Part shown: positions 27,242-36,389 of the stretch, piece by piece | Position numbering within the stretch: the first letter of the stretch is position 1 | Layout of the letters: each line of letters begins with the position of its first letter | Assembly (NCBI RefSeq): GCF_001439685.1 | Contig: NZ_JYLH01000003.1 | Coordinates: forward strand, 1-64,000 | Reading direction: 5' to 3' | DNA from: Pseudomonas libanensis | Lineage (GTDB): Bacteria; Pseudomonadota; Gammaproteobacteria; Pseudomonadales; Pseudomonadaceae | DNA length: 64,000 nucleotides | Notes under the pieces: generated by a model | Seen by the model: only the letters and a program-made list of their open reading frames with translations | Told to the model about the DNA's origin: nothing | Databases searched by the model: none | Position numbers and translations under genes: made by a program

Positions 27242-28560
27242 CGGGCAGCCGCCATCAGCGCTTCGATCTCGGCAACGGTCTTGGGCACGCCGCCAGTCAG
27301 GATTTCACAGCCTTGCTTGGTCACTATCACGTCGTCCTCGATGCGTACGCCAATGCCACGCCATTTCTTTGCCACGTTCTGGTTATCCGGGGAAATATAG
27401 ATGCCCGGCTCCACGGTCAAGGCCATGCCAACTTCCAGCACCCGCCACTCACCGCCGACCTTGTACTCGCCCACATCATGCACATCCATGCCCAGCCAGT
27501 GGCCGGCGCGGTGCATGTAGAAAGCGCGGTAGGCCTCGCTGGCGATCAGCTCGTCGACGTCACCTTGCAGCAGCCCCAGCTTCACCAGCCCGGCGGTGAT
27601 GACCTGCACGGTCGCCTCGTGGGCCTGGTTCCAATGTTTGTTCGGCGCGATCTGCTTGAAGGCGGCTTCCTGGGAGGCCAGCACAATCTCGTAGATCGCC
27701 TTTTGCTCGGGCGAAAACTTGCCGTTGACCGGCCAGGTGCGAGTGATATCGCTGGCGTAGCAGTCGATCTCACAACCGGCGTCGATCAGCACCAGGTCGC
27801 CGTCCTTGAGCAGCGCGTCATTCTGCTGGTAATGCAGGATGCAGCTGTTGCGCCCGGCGGCGACGATGGAGCCATAGGCCGGCATTTTCGCGCCGCCCTT
27901 GCGGAATTCGTAATCCAGCTCGGCTTCCAGGCTGAACTCATGCAGCCCGGCACGGCTGGCCTGCATTGCCTTGACGTGGGCCGCACAGGAAATTCGCGCC
28001 GCCTCGCGCATCACCTTCACTTCTGCCGCCGATTTATACAGGCGCATATCGTGGAGCAGATGATCCAGGGCAACGAATTCGTTCGGTGGCTGGGCGCCCA
28101 GGTGCGCCTTGGAACGGATCACGTTGATCCACTCCATCACATGCCGGTCGAATTCGGCGTTGCTGCCCATGGCCGAATATACCCGGTCGCGGCCTTCGAT
28201 CAGGCCGGGCAGGATGTCGTCGATATCTGTGATAGGGAATGCGTCGTCGGCGCCAAAGTCGCGGATCGCGCCTTCAGTGCCGGCGCGCAGGCCGTCCCAC
28301 AGCTCGCGCTCAGCGTTGCGCTCACGGCAGAACAACACGTATTCGCCGTGCTGGCGACCGGGCATCAGCACGATCACCGCTTCGGGTTCGGGGAAGCCGC
28401 TCAGGTACTGGAAGTCGCTGTCCTGGCGGTACACGTGCTCGACATCGCGGTTGCGGATGGCCACGGCGGCGGCCGGCAGGATCGCGATGCTGTTGGGTTC
28501 CATCTGCGCCATGAGCGCCTTGCGGCGACGGGTGTATTCCGCTTTGGGGATATGAATCAT
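27238..28560 (-). CDS. pepP: Xaa-Pro aminopeptidase P
   Basis: A 440-residue M24-family metallopeptidase removing N-terminal residues before proline. The N-terminal creatinase-like domain (about residues 1-170) is followed by a pita-bread catalytic domain with Mn ligands in LIDAGCEIDCYASDITRTWP (two Asp), HWLGMDVHD (His), VEPGIYI (Glu) and GVRIEDDV (Glu). It starts 20 bases after ygfB and overlaps ubiH. Length matches E. coli PepP. Confidence 0.95.
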   Translation of the reverse strand: MIHIPKAEYTRRRKALMAQMEPNSIAILPAAAVAIRNRDVEHVYRQDSDFQYLSGFPEPEAVIVLMPGRQHGEYVLFCRERNAERELWDGLRAGTEGAIRDFGADDAFPITDIDDILPGLIEGRDRVYSAMGSNAEFDRHVMEWINVIRSKAHLGAQPPNEFVALDHLLHDMRLYKSAAEVKVMREAARISCAAHVKAMQASRAGLHEFSLEAELDYEFRKGGAKMPAYGSIVAAGRNSCILHYQQNDALLKDGDLVLIDAGCEIDCYASDITRTWPVNGKFSPEQKAIYEIVLASQEAAFKQIAPNKHWNQAHEATVQVITAGLVKLGLLQGDVDELIASEAYRAFYMHRAGHWLGMDVHDVGEYKVGGEWRVLEVGMALTVEPGIYISPDNQNVAKKWRGIGVRIEDDVIVTKQGCEILTGGVPKTVAEIEALMAAAR

Positions 28561-28580
28561 GGGCAGATGGGCTTCCTTTC

Positions 28581-29138
28581 TTAGTGCAACGACGGCTTGA
28601 CCGCGACCGGTTCAGCGGACTTTCGGGTCTCAGTGAACAGCAGCAACGGCGCGACGCGCAGGTACTCCATGACTTCCATGTAGTCGCCTTCGCCGTCTTC
28701 GGATTCCTCCAGGGCATCTTGCACCTGGGAAATGGCGGCCAGGTCCTGCAGCACTTCCTTGGCGTCGGTGCTCAGCTCCAGGCCGCCGGCGTTAACGCCG
28801 AAACCGTGGAGGAAACCCTGGCACCACTGGCCCAGGGCGGCAGCGCGCTCGGTGAGCGGCGCGTCATCGGTCGGCAGCAGCAGGACCACGGTGACGTCGT
28901 CACCGGTCAGCTCTCCCTTGACCATCTCCTGCAGGCCGATCAGCGCGTTGCGCACGTTTTCGTTGGGTTCGGTTTCCAGCAGCTCGGCTACATCAGCCAG
29001 CCAGTTGTCGGCATCAAAGCCCACGCCGGTGCAACTGCGGCCCAACAGCACGCCGTGCAGTTCGGCAGGCGAGCATGGGTGACCGCTGGTGCTCAGCAGT
29101 TTGGAAAAAGCGTCGTACGGGGAATTCTGAATGGGCAT
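28581..29138 (-). CDS. ygfB: YgfB/UPF0149-family protein
   Basis: A 185-residue helical UPF0149 protein: [32 protein letters not shown] is the typical N-terminus, and [10 protein letters not shown] the typical centre. In P. aeruginosa the syntenic YgfB has been reported to dampen AlpA-driven transcription of self-lysis and ampDh3 genes; whether this holds here is inference. It heads the pepP-ubiH operon and is divergent from the zapB-like/zapA operon. Confidence 0.9.
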   Translation of the reverse strand: MPIQNSPYDAFSKLLSTSGHPCSPAELHGVLLGRSCTGVGFDADNWLADVAELLETEPNENVRNALIGLQEMVKGELTGDDVTVVLLLPTDDAPLTERAAALGQWCQGFLHGFGVNAGGLELSTDAKEVLQDLAAISQVQDALEESEDGEGDYMEVMEYLRVAPLLLFTETRKSAEPVAVKPSLH

Positions 29139-29276
29139 GGTGAGCTAGGCGCCAGACGGCGCAATGTCTAGAATGGAGCGCTGTATCCTAGCACCGGCAG
29201 ACGCACCAAGACTATCGAGGGCGTCAGATCGTTTATCCTGCAGTTGCCATTCATCAGACAAATCCAGTGGAACCCA

Positions 29277-29486
29277 ATGGAAGACACCGACCTGCAAGCG
29301 CTGATGGCCAGACTCGAACTGCTAATTGATCGGGTCGAGCAACTAAAGAGTCAAAACGGACTCCTATTAGCTCAGGAAAAGACCTGGCGCGAGGAACGCG
29401 CTCACCTCATTGAAAAAAACGAAATCGCCCGGCGTAAGGTCGAATCGATGATTTCGCGCCTGAAGGCCCTGGAGCAAGACTCATGA
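29277..29486 (+). CDS. Short coiled-coil protein, TIGR02449/ZapB-like
   Basis: A 69-residue protein predicted to be a single long coiled coil: heptad Leu/Ile positions run through LQALMARLELLIDRVEQLKSQNGLLLAQEKTWREERAHL (given in segments: LELLIDRVEQL, LLLAQEKTW) to MISRLKAL. It resembles E. coli ZapB in size, heptads and Asn/Gln-rich stutters, and its stop overlaps zapA by four bases (ATGA), so the two are coupled. I infer a division-ring role with ZapA. The start at 29277 is preferred over 29244 because GTGGA precedes it. Confidence 0.8.
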   Translation: MEDTDLQALMARLELLIDRVEQLKSQNGLLLAQEKTWREERAHLIEKNEIARRKVESMISRLKALEQDS

Positions 29487-29800
29487 GTTCAAGCAATAGC
29501 GTAACCGTGCAGATCCTCGACAAAGAATATTCGATCATCTGCCCCCAGGAAGAACGCAGCAACCTGGTGAGTGCTGCCCGTTACCTGGACGGCAAGATGC
29601 GTGAAATCCGCAGCAGCGGCAAAGTCATCGGCGCCGACCGTATCGCCGTGATGGCCGCGCTGAACATTACCCACGACCTGCTGCACAGGCAGGAACGCCC
29701 TGACGTGCAGGCCAGCGGCTCGACGCGTGAGCAGGTACGTGACCTGCTCGAACGCGTGGATCTGGTGCTTTCCACCGATTCCGACGCACCCAAGGGCTGA
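29483..29800 (+). CDS. zapA: Cell division protein ZapA
   Basis: A 105-residue FtsZ-associated protein that bundles Z-ring protofilaments. The N-terminal globular part has VTVQILDKEYSIICPQEER and LVSAARYLDGKMREIR, followed by RIAVMAALNITHDLL and a C-terminal helix for tetramerisation. Position directly before the 6S RNA gene is conserved in gammaproteobacteria. It shares a transcript with the upstream coiled-coil gene. Confidence 0.94.
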   Translation: MSSSNSVTVQILDKEYSIICPQEERSNLVSAARYLDGKMREIRSSGKVIGADRIAVMAALNITHDLLHRQERPDVQASGSTREQVRDLLERVDLVLSTDSDAPKG

Positions 29801-29819
29801 TTGCCGAGTCTGTTTAAGG

Positions 29820-29825
29820 TATACT
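29820..29825 (+). promoter_or_regulatory. -10 element of the 6S RNA gene
   Basis: TATACT lies six to eight bases before the predicted RNA 5' end near 29832. The -35 region is weak (no clear TTGACA at 16-18 bases). Confidence 0.55.
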
Positions 29826-29830
29826 CGCGT

Positions 29831-30010
29831 CACTCCCTGGCGTGTTTGCCAGTCGGCGATGTCCCTGAGCCGATTCGCACTACCCTGGAAGTTGCACGTT
29901 GGGCTGGTGTGCATGTCCGCTAGACGGAAAGCCTTAAAGCCTACTGCTTCTTCCACCTTGAACTTTCGGGTTCAAGGGCTAAGTCGACAGCGGCTCTGTC
30001 GGGGAGCCTG
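29831..30010 (+). ncRNA. ssrS: 6S RNA
   Basis: An approximately 180-base RNA that mimics an open promoter and binds sigma70 RNA polymerase in stationary phase. Hallmarks are its place between zapA and fthC, the closing stem CTCCCT (near 29833) with GGGGAG (near 30001), the conserved GTCCCTGAGCCGA and GTGTGCATGTCCGC blocks, and the hairpin CCTTGAAC..GTTCAAGG. The ends are inferred from the -10 element and closing stem. Co-transcription with fthC is usual in this locus. Confidence 0.93.
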
Positions 30011-30023
30011 AATTTTCAAACTC

Positions 30024-30053
30024 AATGCCAGTCCCAGGACTGGCATTGTTTTA
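30024..30053 (+). terminator. Terminator-like hairpin between 6S RNA and fthC
   Basis: AATGCCAGTC pairs with GACTGGCATT (loop CCAG region), followed by GTTTTA. It may end 6S RNA or set its 3' processing while allowing read-through into fthC 14 bases later. Confidence 0.7.
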
Positions 30054-30066
30054 TGAGCCGAAAACC

Positions 30067-30696
30067 ATGACCGAACCTGCGCCGCTTTCCCGTCCGCAAC
30101 TTCGACGCATGTTGCGCAAGGCCCGCCGGGCACTCACGCCGAGCGAGCAGCGCCAGGCCGCCCTTGGGGTGTATCGGCAACTGGCACAGCACCCGCTGTT
30201 TCGCCGGGCCAAACATATTTCCTTATATTTACCGACGGACGGTGAAATCGATCCGCGCCTGCTGCTGCGTGCTGCCCAGCGCCGGGGCAAGGCCACCTAT
30301 CTGCCGGTGCTCAGCGCCTGGCCGCGCACCAAGATGGTGTTCCAGCGCGTGCGGCCTGGGGAAAAGTTGTTGCCCAACCGCTTTCGCATTCTTGAGCCAC
30401 GGGTTAATGCCCATCGCCAACGCCAGGTCTGGGCGTTGGATTTGGTGCTGTTGCCGCTGGTGGGCTTCGATGATGCGGGCGGGCGCCTGGGCATGGGAGG
30501 CGGGTTCTACGACCGCAGCCTGGCCTATCTGGCCCGCCGCCATAGCTGGCGCAAGCCGACGCTGCTGGGGCTGGCCCACGAATGCCAGAAAGTCGGGCGA
30601 CTGGCGCAGGCAAGCTGGGATGTGCCGTTGGCGGGGACGGTGACCGATAAGCAGTGGTATGTCGCAGAAACGCCGCTGGAAACAGCGGCGCCTTAG
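30067..30696 (+). CDS. fthC: 5-formyltetrahydrofolate cyclo-ligase
   Basis: A 209-residue ATP-dependent enzyme (E. coli YgfA) converting 5-formyl-THF to 5,10-methenyl-THF. Visible are the basic N-terminus RPQLRRMLRKARRAL, ISLYLPTDGEIDPR and the signature LGMGGGFYDRSLAYL. The start at 30067 (MTEPAPLSRP) avoids the terminator hairpin covered by longer forms. The last codons encode a perfect stem CGCCGCTG/CAGCGGCG with a GAAA loop (30671-30690), perhaps a transcript-end structure. Confidence 0.93.
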   Translation: MTEPAPLSRPQLRRMLRKARRALTPSEQRQAALGVYRQLAQHPLFRRAKHISLYLPTDGEIDPRLLLRAAQRRGKATYLPVLSAWPRTKMVFQRVRPGEKLLPNRFRILEPRVNAHRQRQVWALDLVLLPLVGFDDAGGRLGMGGGFYDRSLAYLARRHSWRKPTLLGLAHECQKVGRLAQASWDVPLAGTVTDKQWYVAETPLETAAP

Positions 30697-30709
30697 TTAA
30701 TGCTTCGAG

Positions 30710-30859
30710 TTAACGCTTGAACGGTTGTGGCTGCTGCTGAGCCAGTTCAACCGGTGCATCGGTCTTGTTCGACCAAAGGCTCTGGGCATAACCGGTGGTC
30801 ACGACGCCCAGACCAAACAAAATAACCAAAATCCATAGTAAATCCGGTTTACGTTGCAT
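30710..30859 (-). CDS. 49-residue membrane-anchored small protein
   Basis: A short frame translating as MQRKPDLLWILVILFGLGVV then TTGYAQSLWSN and ending QPQPFKR. One hydrophobic helix (about residues 7-24) precedes a polar, Gln/Pro-rich tail. AAGGGGGG lies seven bases before the ATG, a strong ribosome site. It is convergent with fthC and stands alone. Similar short proteins occur at this locus in pseudomonads as far as I recall; function unknown. Confidence 0.7.
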   Translation of the reverse strand: MQRKPDLLWILVILFGLGVVTTGYAQSLWSNKTDAPVELAQQQPQPFKR

Positions 30860-31054
30860 CGATTGCCCCCCTTCAGGCACCTCGTACACGATGACAACAA
30901 CGTTCCAAAGTAGTCCGTTGCAGCTGCGTCAAGCCTAAAAGCGCGCATTCTGCGGTAACGTGAACCAACACGCAAACCTTGACGCCAACCGACTGTCGGT
31001 TTGCTGATGGAATTGCCTGACAACTTGCCCAATGACTTTTTCAGGAGCCCAAAA

Positions 31055-31504
31055 ATGGCCTACTGGCTGATGAAATCCGAGCCCGACGAACTCTCCATCA
31101 CCGGCCTGGAAACGCTGGGCCAAGCGCGCTGGGATGGGGTGCGTAACTATCAGGCGCGCAACTTTTTGCGGGCGATGGCCGTGGGCGATGAATTTTTCTT
31201 CTACCACTCCAGTTGCCCGCAGCCGGGTATTGCCGGTATCGGCAAAATCATCGAGGCTGCCTACCCGGACCCCACTGCCCTGGAACCGGACAGCCCTTAT
31301 TTCGACGCCAAGGCCAGCGCAGAGAAAAACCCGTGGAGCGCAATTACGGTGGCCCACGTCAACACCTTCCCCAAGGTGCTGAGCCTGGGCTATCTGAAGC
31401 AGCAAACCGCCCTTGCCGAAATGCCGCTGGTGCACAAAGGCAGCCGGCTTTCGGTCATGGCTGTCACGCCTGAACAGTGGGCGGCCATCCTTCATCTGCT
31501 TTAA
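31055..31504 (+). CDS. EVE-domain (PUA-like) protein
   Basis: A 149-residue protein that is one EVE domain: MAYWLMKSEPDELSI at the start, WDGVRNYQARNFLRAM, FFYHSSCPQPGIAGIGKI and a C-terminal LSVMAVTPEQW. EVE domains are PUA-like folds thought to read modified bases in DNA or RNA. CAGGAG precedes the ATG at 31055. No modification enzyme adjoins it. The target is unknown. Confidence 0.9.
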   Translation: MAYWLMKSEPDELSITGLETLGQARWDGVRNYQARNFLRAMAVGDEFFFYHSSCPQPGIAGIGKIIEAAYPDPTALEPDSPYFDAKASAEKNPWSAITVAHVNTFPKVLSLGYLKQQTALAEMPLVHKGSRLSVMAVTPEQWAAILHLL

Positions 31505-31573
31505 CTGACCGATATCAAGACCCTCACGGGGTAAACCCGTCACACTGGGACGCTAACGCCGCAGGATGCAGCC

Positions 31574-32539
31574 ATGTCTACGAACCACCGTACCTCCCGT
31601 CTTTTCGCCATCGCCCTGATCGTCCTGCTGCTGGGGGCCGGCGCCTTTGGTTACTGGCGCTCGACCCAGGACCGCCTGCCCGAAGGCTTGAGCATGGGTA
31701 ACGGGCGGCTGGAGTCCACCGAAGTGCAGATCGCCGCCAAGATTCCGGGCCGGCTGGCAGAAGTGCGCGTGGATGAAGGCGACACCGTGCTCAAGGGCCA
31801 GCTGCTGGCGCGCATGGACACTCGCACCCTGCAAGCCCAGCGCGCCCAGGCCGAAGCCGAGGTGTTGCGCGCCAAGGAAAACTTCGCCGCCGCCGAAGCC
31901 AACGTGCAGTTGCGCCAAAGCGAGCAACTGCTGGCCAGCCAGGAACTCAAGCGTACCCAGGAGCTGTACCGGCGCGGCTTCGCCAGCAGCCAGTTGATCG
32001 ACCAGCAGCAGGCGCGCCAGAACACCGGCAATGCCGCGGTGATCGCCGCCCAGGCCCAGGTCAACGCGGTGAAGGCCGCCATCGGCGCAGCCCAGGCCCA
32101 GGTGGCCCAGCTCACCAGCGAAATCGATGACAGCAGCCTGCGTGCGCCCATCGACGGCATCATCCAGTTGCGCCTGGCCGAGCCAGGTGAAGTGCTCGGC
32201 GCGGGTGGGCGCGTGTTGCTGCTGATTGACCCCAATGACCAGTACATGAACCTGTACCTGCCCGCCTCCGTCACCGGTCGCCTGACCGTCGGCAGTGAAG
32301 CGCGCATTCTGCTCGACGCCCTGCCCCAGCAGGCGTTGCCGGCCAAAATCAGTTTTGTCGCGGCCAAATCCCAGTTCACCCCCAAGGAAGTGGAAACCCG
32401 CGATGAGCGGCAGAAACTGGTGTTCCGCGTCAAATTGCACCTGACTCAACCCAGTGCCGTGCCCCAAGCCAAACCGGGCATGCCTGGCGCGGGTTATGTG
32501 CGCACAGCCGATATCGACTGGCCGGCCAACCTGCAATGA
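31574..32539 (+). CDS. HlyD-family membrane fusion protein (YhiI-like)
   Basis: A 321-residue periplasmic adaptor. An N-terminal anchor (about residues 12-30) precedes the biotinyl-lipoyl half motif GRLAEVRVDEGDTVLKGQLLARMD, a helical hairpin rich in Ala/Gln (about 80-180) and the second lipoyl half SLRAPIDGIIQLRLAEPGEVLGAGG. It bridges an inner-membrane ABC exporter and an outer-membrane channel. Its stop overlaps the next ATG by four bases, tying it to the RbbA-type ABC protein, as in E. coli yhiI-rbbA-yhhJ. Confidence 0.9.
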   Translation: MSTNHRTSRLFAIALIVLLLGAGAFGYWRSTQDRLPEGLSMGNGRLESTEVQIAAKIPGRLAEVRVDEGDTVLKGQLLARMDTRTLQAQRAQAEAEVLRAKENFAAAEANVQLRQSEQLLASQELKRTQELYRRGFASSQLIDQQQARQNTGNAAVIAAQAQVNAVKAAIGAAQAQVAQLTSEIDDSSLRAPIDGIIQLRLAEPGEVLGAGGRVLLLIDPNDQYMNLYLPASVTGRLTVGSEARILLDALPQQALPAKISFVAAKSQFTPKEVETRDERQKLVFRVKLHLTQPSAVPQAKPGMPGAGYVRTADIDWPANLQ

Positions 32540-35253
32540 GCGGCCTGGCGCTGCACGCCACGGGGATCAACCACCGCTACGGCAAGCAACAGGCACTGCT
32601 CGACATTGCCTTCAGCCTGCCGGCCGGCACCCGCTGCGGGTTGATCGGCCCGGACGGCGCCGGCAAATCAAGCCTGCTGGGGTTGATCGCCGGGGTTAAG
32701 AAGCTGCAGGACGGCCAGTTGCAGGTGCTCGGCGGCTCCATCCAAGACCGTCGCCATCGCAACAGCCTGTACCCGCGCATCGCCTTTATGCCTCAGGGTC
32801 TGGGCGGTAACTTGTACCCCGAGTTGTCCATCAGCGAAAACATCCGTTTCTTCGCCACCTTGTTTGGCCTGTCGAAAGCCGATTGCGACCAACGTATGCA
32901 CAATCTGTTGCTCGCCACCGACCTCGCACGCTTTGCCGAGCGCCCGGCGGGCAAGCTCTCTGGGGGTATGAAGCAGAAGCTCGGCCTGTGCTGCGCACTG
33001 ATCCATGATCCGGACCTGTTGATCCTCGACGAGCCCACCACCGGCGTCGACCCGCTGTCACGCCGGCGCTTCTGGGAGCTGGTCGACAGTGTACGCAGTG
33101 AGCGCCCGCAACTGACGCTGCTGGTGGCTACCGCCTACATGGAAGAGGCCGAGCAGTTCGAGCATTGCCTGATGCTCGACCGTGGCAGGTTGATCGCCGA
33201 TGGGCTGAGCCGCGAACTGGCGATGATTACGCCCAGCGGCAAGCTGGATGAAGCCTTTACTCACTTCCAGGGCGACAGCGCCCACGACAACCAACCACTG
33301 GTGATTCCACCACGCACGGGCGACAACACCGATATCGCCATCCAGGCCCACGACCTGACCCTGCGCTTTGGCGATTTCACCGCGGTGAACAAGGTCAGCT
33401 TTGCCATTGGCCGCGGCGAGATCTTCGGCTTCCTCGGTTCCAACGGTTGCGGCAAGACCACCACCATGAAAGTCCTGACCGGGTTGATGCCGGCCACCGA
33501 GGGCAGTGCAATCCTGCTGGGCAAACCGGTAGACGCCAAGGACCTGGCCACCCGCAAGCGCGTGGGCTTCATGTCGCAAAGCTTCTCGCTGTATGGCGAG
33601 CTGAGCGTGCGCCAGAACCTGGTGCTGCATGCGCAACTGTTCGACCTGCCCAAGGCCGACAGCGGCCCGCGTATTGATGAACTGATCCAACGCTTCGACC
33701 TCGGTGGAGTCGCCGAGCAGCCCTCCGGCGAGTTGCCCCTTGGCCTGCGCCAGCGTTTGTCCTTGGCGGTTGCGGTGCTGCATCGCCCGGAAGTGCTGAT
33801 CCTCGATGAGCCCACATCGGGCGTCGACCCGGCGGCGCGGGATGATTTCTGGCGGTTGCTGATCGAGTTGTCGCGGGAACAAGGTGTGACCATCTTCCTG
33901 TCCACCCACTTTATGAATGAAGCCCAGCGCTGCGACCGCATCTCCTTGATGCATGCCGGCAAAGTGCTGGCCTGCGACACACCCGAGGCGTTGCAACAGC
34001 AGTTCCACGGCGACACCCTGGAAGCGGCTTTCGTCACCTGCCTGGAACAGGCCCAAGGTGAACCCGAACCCGCCGCCCCCCGTGCAACCGTTAACGACAC
34101 CCACGCGCCGCCGGTGAGCAAAAGCGGCTTCAGCCTGGCACGGTGGTCGGCCGTGGCCAGTCGCGAAGGCAAGGAGTTGCTGCGCGACAGAGTACGCATG
34201 GCTTTCGCCTTGCTCGGGGCGATGTTCATGATGGTGATCTTCGGCTACGGCATCTCCCTGGATGTGGAAAACCTCGCCTTCGCCGTCTATGACCAGGACC
34301 AGACCCCGCAAAGCCGCGCCTACCTGGAAGCATTTCGCAGTTCACGCTATTTCGCCGAGCAAGCTCCCATCCGCGACGCCAACGAATTGCACCGGCGCCT
34401 GCAACGCTCGGAAATCAAACTGGCCCTGGAGATCCCACCGGGTTTTGGCCGCGACCTGTACGCCGGGCGCCAACCGACCGTGGCTGCATGGATCGATGGC
34501 GGCATGCCGTTTCGCGCCGAAACCAGCCGTAACTACGTCGAAGCGGTACACCAAAGCAATCTCCAGCAGTTGGCCGAGTTGAGCAGCCTGCCCCGCAATA
34601 CTCAAGCCGCCGTCAAGCTGGAAACACGCTTTCGCTACAACCAGGACGTGGTCAGCGTGAACGCTATCGGCCCGGGCGTGATGGCGCTGATCCTGGCATT
34701 TATTCCGGCGATGCTCACCGCCCTGGGTATCGTGCGGGAGAAGGAGCTGGGGTCAATCACCAACTTCTATGCCACGCCGCTGACACGCCTGGAGTTCCTC
34801 CTGGGCAAACAGGCGCCCTACCTGGCCGTCAGCCTGGTCAACCTGGCGCTGCTGGTGGCGATGAACCGCTGGTTGTTCGGTGTACCGTTCAAAGGCAGCG
34901 GCTTGACCCTGGCCTTCGGTGGCCTGTTGTACGTGCTGGCGACCACCAGCATGGGCCTGTTGATCTCGGCATTCACCCGCACCCAGATCGCAGCGATCCT
35001 CGGCACCATGATCATCACCAGCCTGCCGACCATCCAGTTTTCCGGGCTGATCGTGCCGCGCTCCTCCCTGGAAGGCGCAGCGGCGCTGATGGGCATGCTG
35101 TTCCCCGCCGGGCACTTCCTGGATATTGCGGTGGGCACCTTCACCAAGGCTCTGGACCTGCGGCAGCTGTGGCCGCAGTGCCTGGCGTTGTTCGGGTTTT
35201 TCGTCGGTTTCACCGGGCTGAGCCTGGTGATGCTCAAGAAGCAGGAGGCCTGA
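32536..35253 (+). CDS. rbbA: RbbA-type ABC protein: two ATPase domains fused to an ABC-2 permease
   Basis: A 905-residue fusion. ATPase 1 has Walker A GPDGAGKSS (about residue 37) and signature LSGGMKQKL; ATPase 2 (about 270-500) has GSNGCGKTT, a signature region degenerate as LPLGLRQRL, and LILDEPTSGVDP. The C-terminal 370 residues are an ABC-2 permease (helix near 550, large periplasmic loop, five helices from about 715). E. coli RbbA was described as a ribosome-bound ATPase, but the flanking HlyD and ABC-2 genes point to export. The length matches E. coli RbbA (911). Confidence 0.9.
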   Translation: MSGLALHATGINHRYGKQQALLDIAFSLPAGTRCGLIGPDGAGKSSLLGLIAGVKKLQDGQLQVLGGSIQDRRHRNSLYPRIAFMPQGLGGNLYPELSISENIRFFATLFGLSKADCDQRMHNLLLATDLARFAERPAGKLSGGMKQKLGLCCALIHDPDLLILDEPTTGVDPLSRRRFWELVDSVRSERPQLTLLVATAYMEEAEQFEHCLMLDRGRLIADGLSRELAMITPSGKLDEAFTHFQGDSAHDNQPLVIPPRTGDNTDIAIQAHDLTLRFGDFTAVNKVSFAIGRGEIFGFLGSNGCGKTTTMKVLTGLMPATEGSAILLGKPVDAKDLATRKRVGFMSQSFSLYGELSVRQNLVLHAQLFDLPKADSGPRIDELIQRFDLGGVAEQPSGELPLGLRQRLSLAVAVLHRPEVLILDEPTSGVDPAARDDFWRLLIELSREQGVTIFLSTHFMNEAQRCDRISLMHAGKVLACDTPEALQQQFHGDTLEAAFVTCLEQAQGEPEPAAPRATVNDTHAPPVSKSGFSLARWSAVASREGKELLRDRVRMAFALLGAMFMMVIFGYGISLDVENLAFAVYDQDQTPQSRAYLEAFRSSRYFAEQAPIRDANELHRRLQRSEIKLALEIPPGFGRDLYAGRQPTVAAWIDGGMPFRAETSRNYVEAVHQSNLQQLAELSSLPRNTQAAVKLETRFRYNQDVVSVNAIGPGVMALILAFIPAMLTALGIVREKELGSITNFYATPLTRLEFLLGKQAPYLAVSLVNLALLVAMNRWLFGVPFKGSGLTLAFGGLLYVLATTSMGLLISAFTRTQIAAILGTMIITSLPTIQFSGLIVPRSSLEGAAALMGMLFPAGHFLDIAVGTFTKALDLRQLWPQCLALFGFFVGFTGLSLVMLKKQEA

Positions 35254-36371
35254 TGCACAAGCTCGCCCATATCCTGCGCCTGGGGCTCAAGGAACTTACC
35301 AGCCTGCGCCACGACAGCGTGTTGCTGCTGTTTCTGTTCTACGCCTTCACCGTGGCGATCTACATGCCCGCTGCCGGTTCGGTGATTGGTGTGCACAACG
35401 CCAGCGTGGCCTTTGTCGATGAAGACCACAGCGCGCTCTCGCGGCAAATGGCCGAGGCCCTGCAGCCACCAGAGTTCCAGGCGCCGGCGCCACTGGCCTA
35501 TGACCAACTGGACAAGGTCATGGACAGCGGCCAGTACACCTTCGTCGTCAATGTCCCGGCGAATTTCCAGGCCGACCTGTTGGCGGGGCGCCAGCCGGGT
35601 GTGCAGGTGAACGTCGATGCCACGGCCATGAGCCAGGCCTTTATGGGGGCCGGTTATATCGGGCGGATTTTCCAACGCGAACTGCTGACCTACAGCGGCC
35701 GGGCCGACGCTGCCGGCAAAGTCCCCGCCCTGCTGACTACCCGGGCGCTGTTCAATACCAACCTGGAAGGTGGCTGGTTCCTGGCGGTGATCCAGATCGT
35801 CAACAACATCACCATCCTCGCCATCGTGCTGACCGGCACCGCCCTGCTGCGCGAACGCGAACACGGCACCCTCGACCACCTGCTGGTGCTGCCCCTGACC
35901 GCGCTGGAGATCATGCTGGCAAAAATCTGGAGCAACATGCTGGTGGTGGTGTTGTGTACATGGCTGTCCCTGGAACTGGTGGTCAAAGGCTTGCTCGGCG
36001 TGCCGTTGGCCGGCTCGTTGAGCCTGTTCCTGCTGGTGACGGCGCTGTATCTGTTTGCGAGCACGGCACTGGGTATCTTCCTCGCCACCCTCGCCCGCTC
36101 GACGCCGCAGTTCGGCTTGCTGGCGATCCCGGTGATTATCCCGATGCTGTTGCTCTCAGGCGGCAGTACGCCGCTGGACAGCATGCCCGAATGGTTGCAG
36201 TGGGTGATGCAGGGCTCGCCGTCGACGCACTTTGTGAGCTTGAGTGCGGCGATTTTATTCAGGGATGCTGGGGTGAGCGTGGTGTGGCCGGATTTGCTGG
36301 CGCTGGCGGGGATTGGCTTGGTGTTTTTTGCGGTGGCGTTGGTGCGGTTTCGCAAAAGCCTGGCTTCCTGA
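35253..36371 (+). CDS. ABC-2 permease (YhhJ-like)
   Basis: A 372-residue permease with one N-terminal helix (about residues 24-44), a periplasmic domain and five C-terminal helices; LLREREHGTLDHLLVLPLTALEIMLAKIWSN (in parts: REREHGTLDHL, LPLTALEIM) is the ABC-2 signature. The ATG shares bases with the rbbA stop (TGATG), so translation is coupled. It should pair with the permease half of RbbA. The exported substrate is unknown. Confidence 0.9.
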   Translation: MHKLAHILRLGLKELTSLRHDSVLLLFLFYAFTVAIYMPAAGSVIGVHNASVAFVDEDHSALSRQMAEALQPPEFQAPAPLAYDQLDKVMDSGQYTFVVNVPANFQADLLAGRQPGVQVNVDATAMSQAFMGAGYIGRIFQRELLTYSGRADAAGKVPALLTTRALFNTNLEGGWFLAVIQIVNNITILAIVLTGTALLREREHGTLDHLLVLPLTALEIMLAKIWSNMLVVVLCTWLSLELVVKGLLGVPLAGSLSLFLLVTALYLFASTALGIFLATLARSTPQFGLLAIPVIIPMLLLSGGSTPLDSMPEWLQWVMQGSPSTHFVSLSAAILFRDAGVSVVWPDLLALAGIGLVFFAVALVRFRKSLAS

Positions 36372-36389
36372 GGCGCCTGGCAGGACCTC

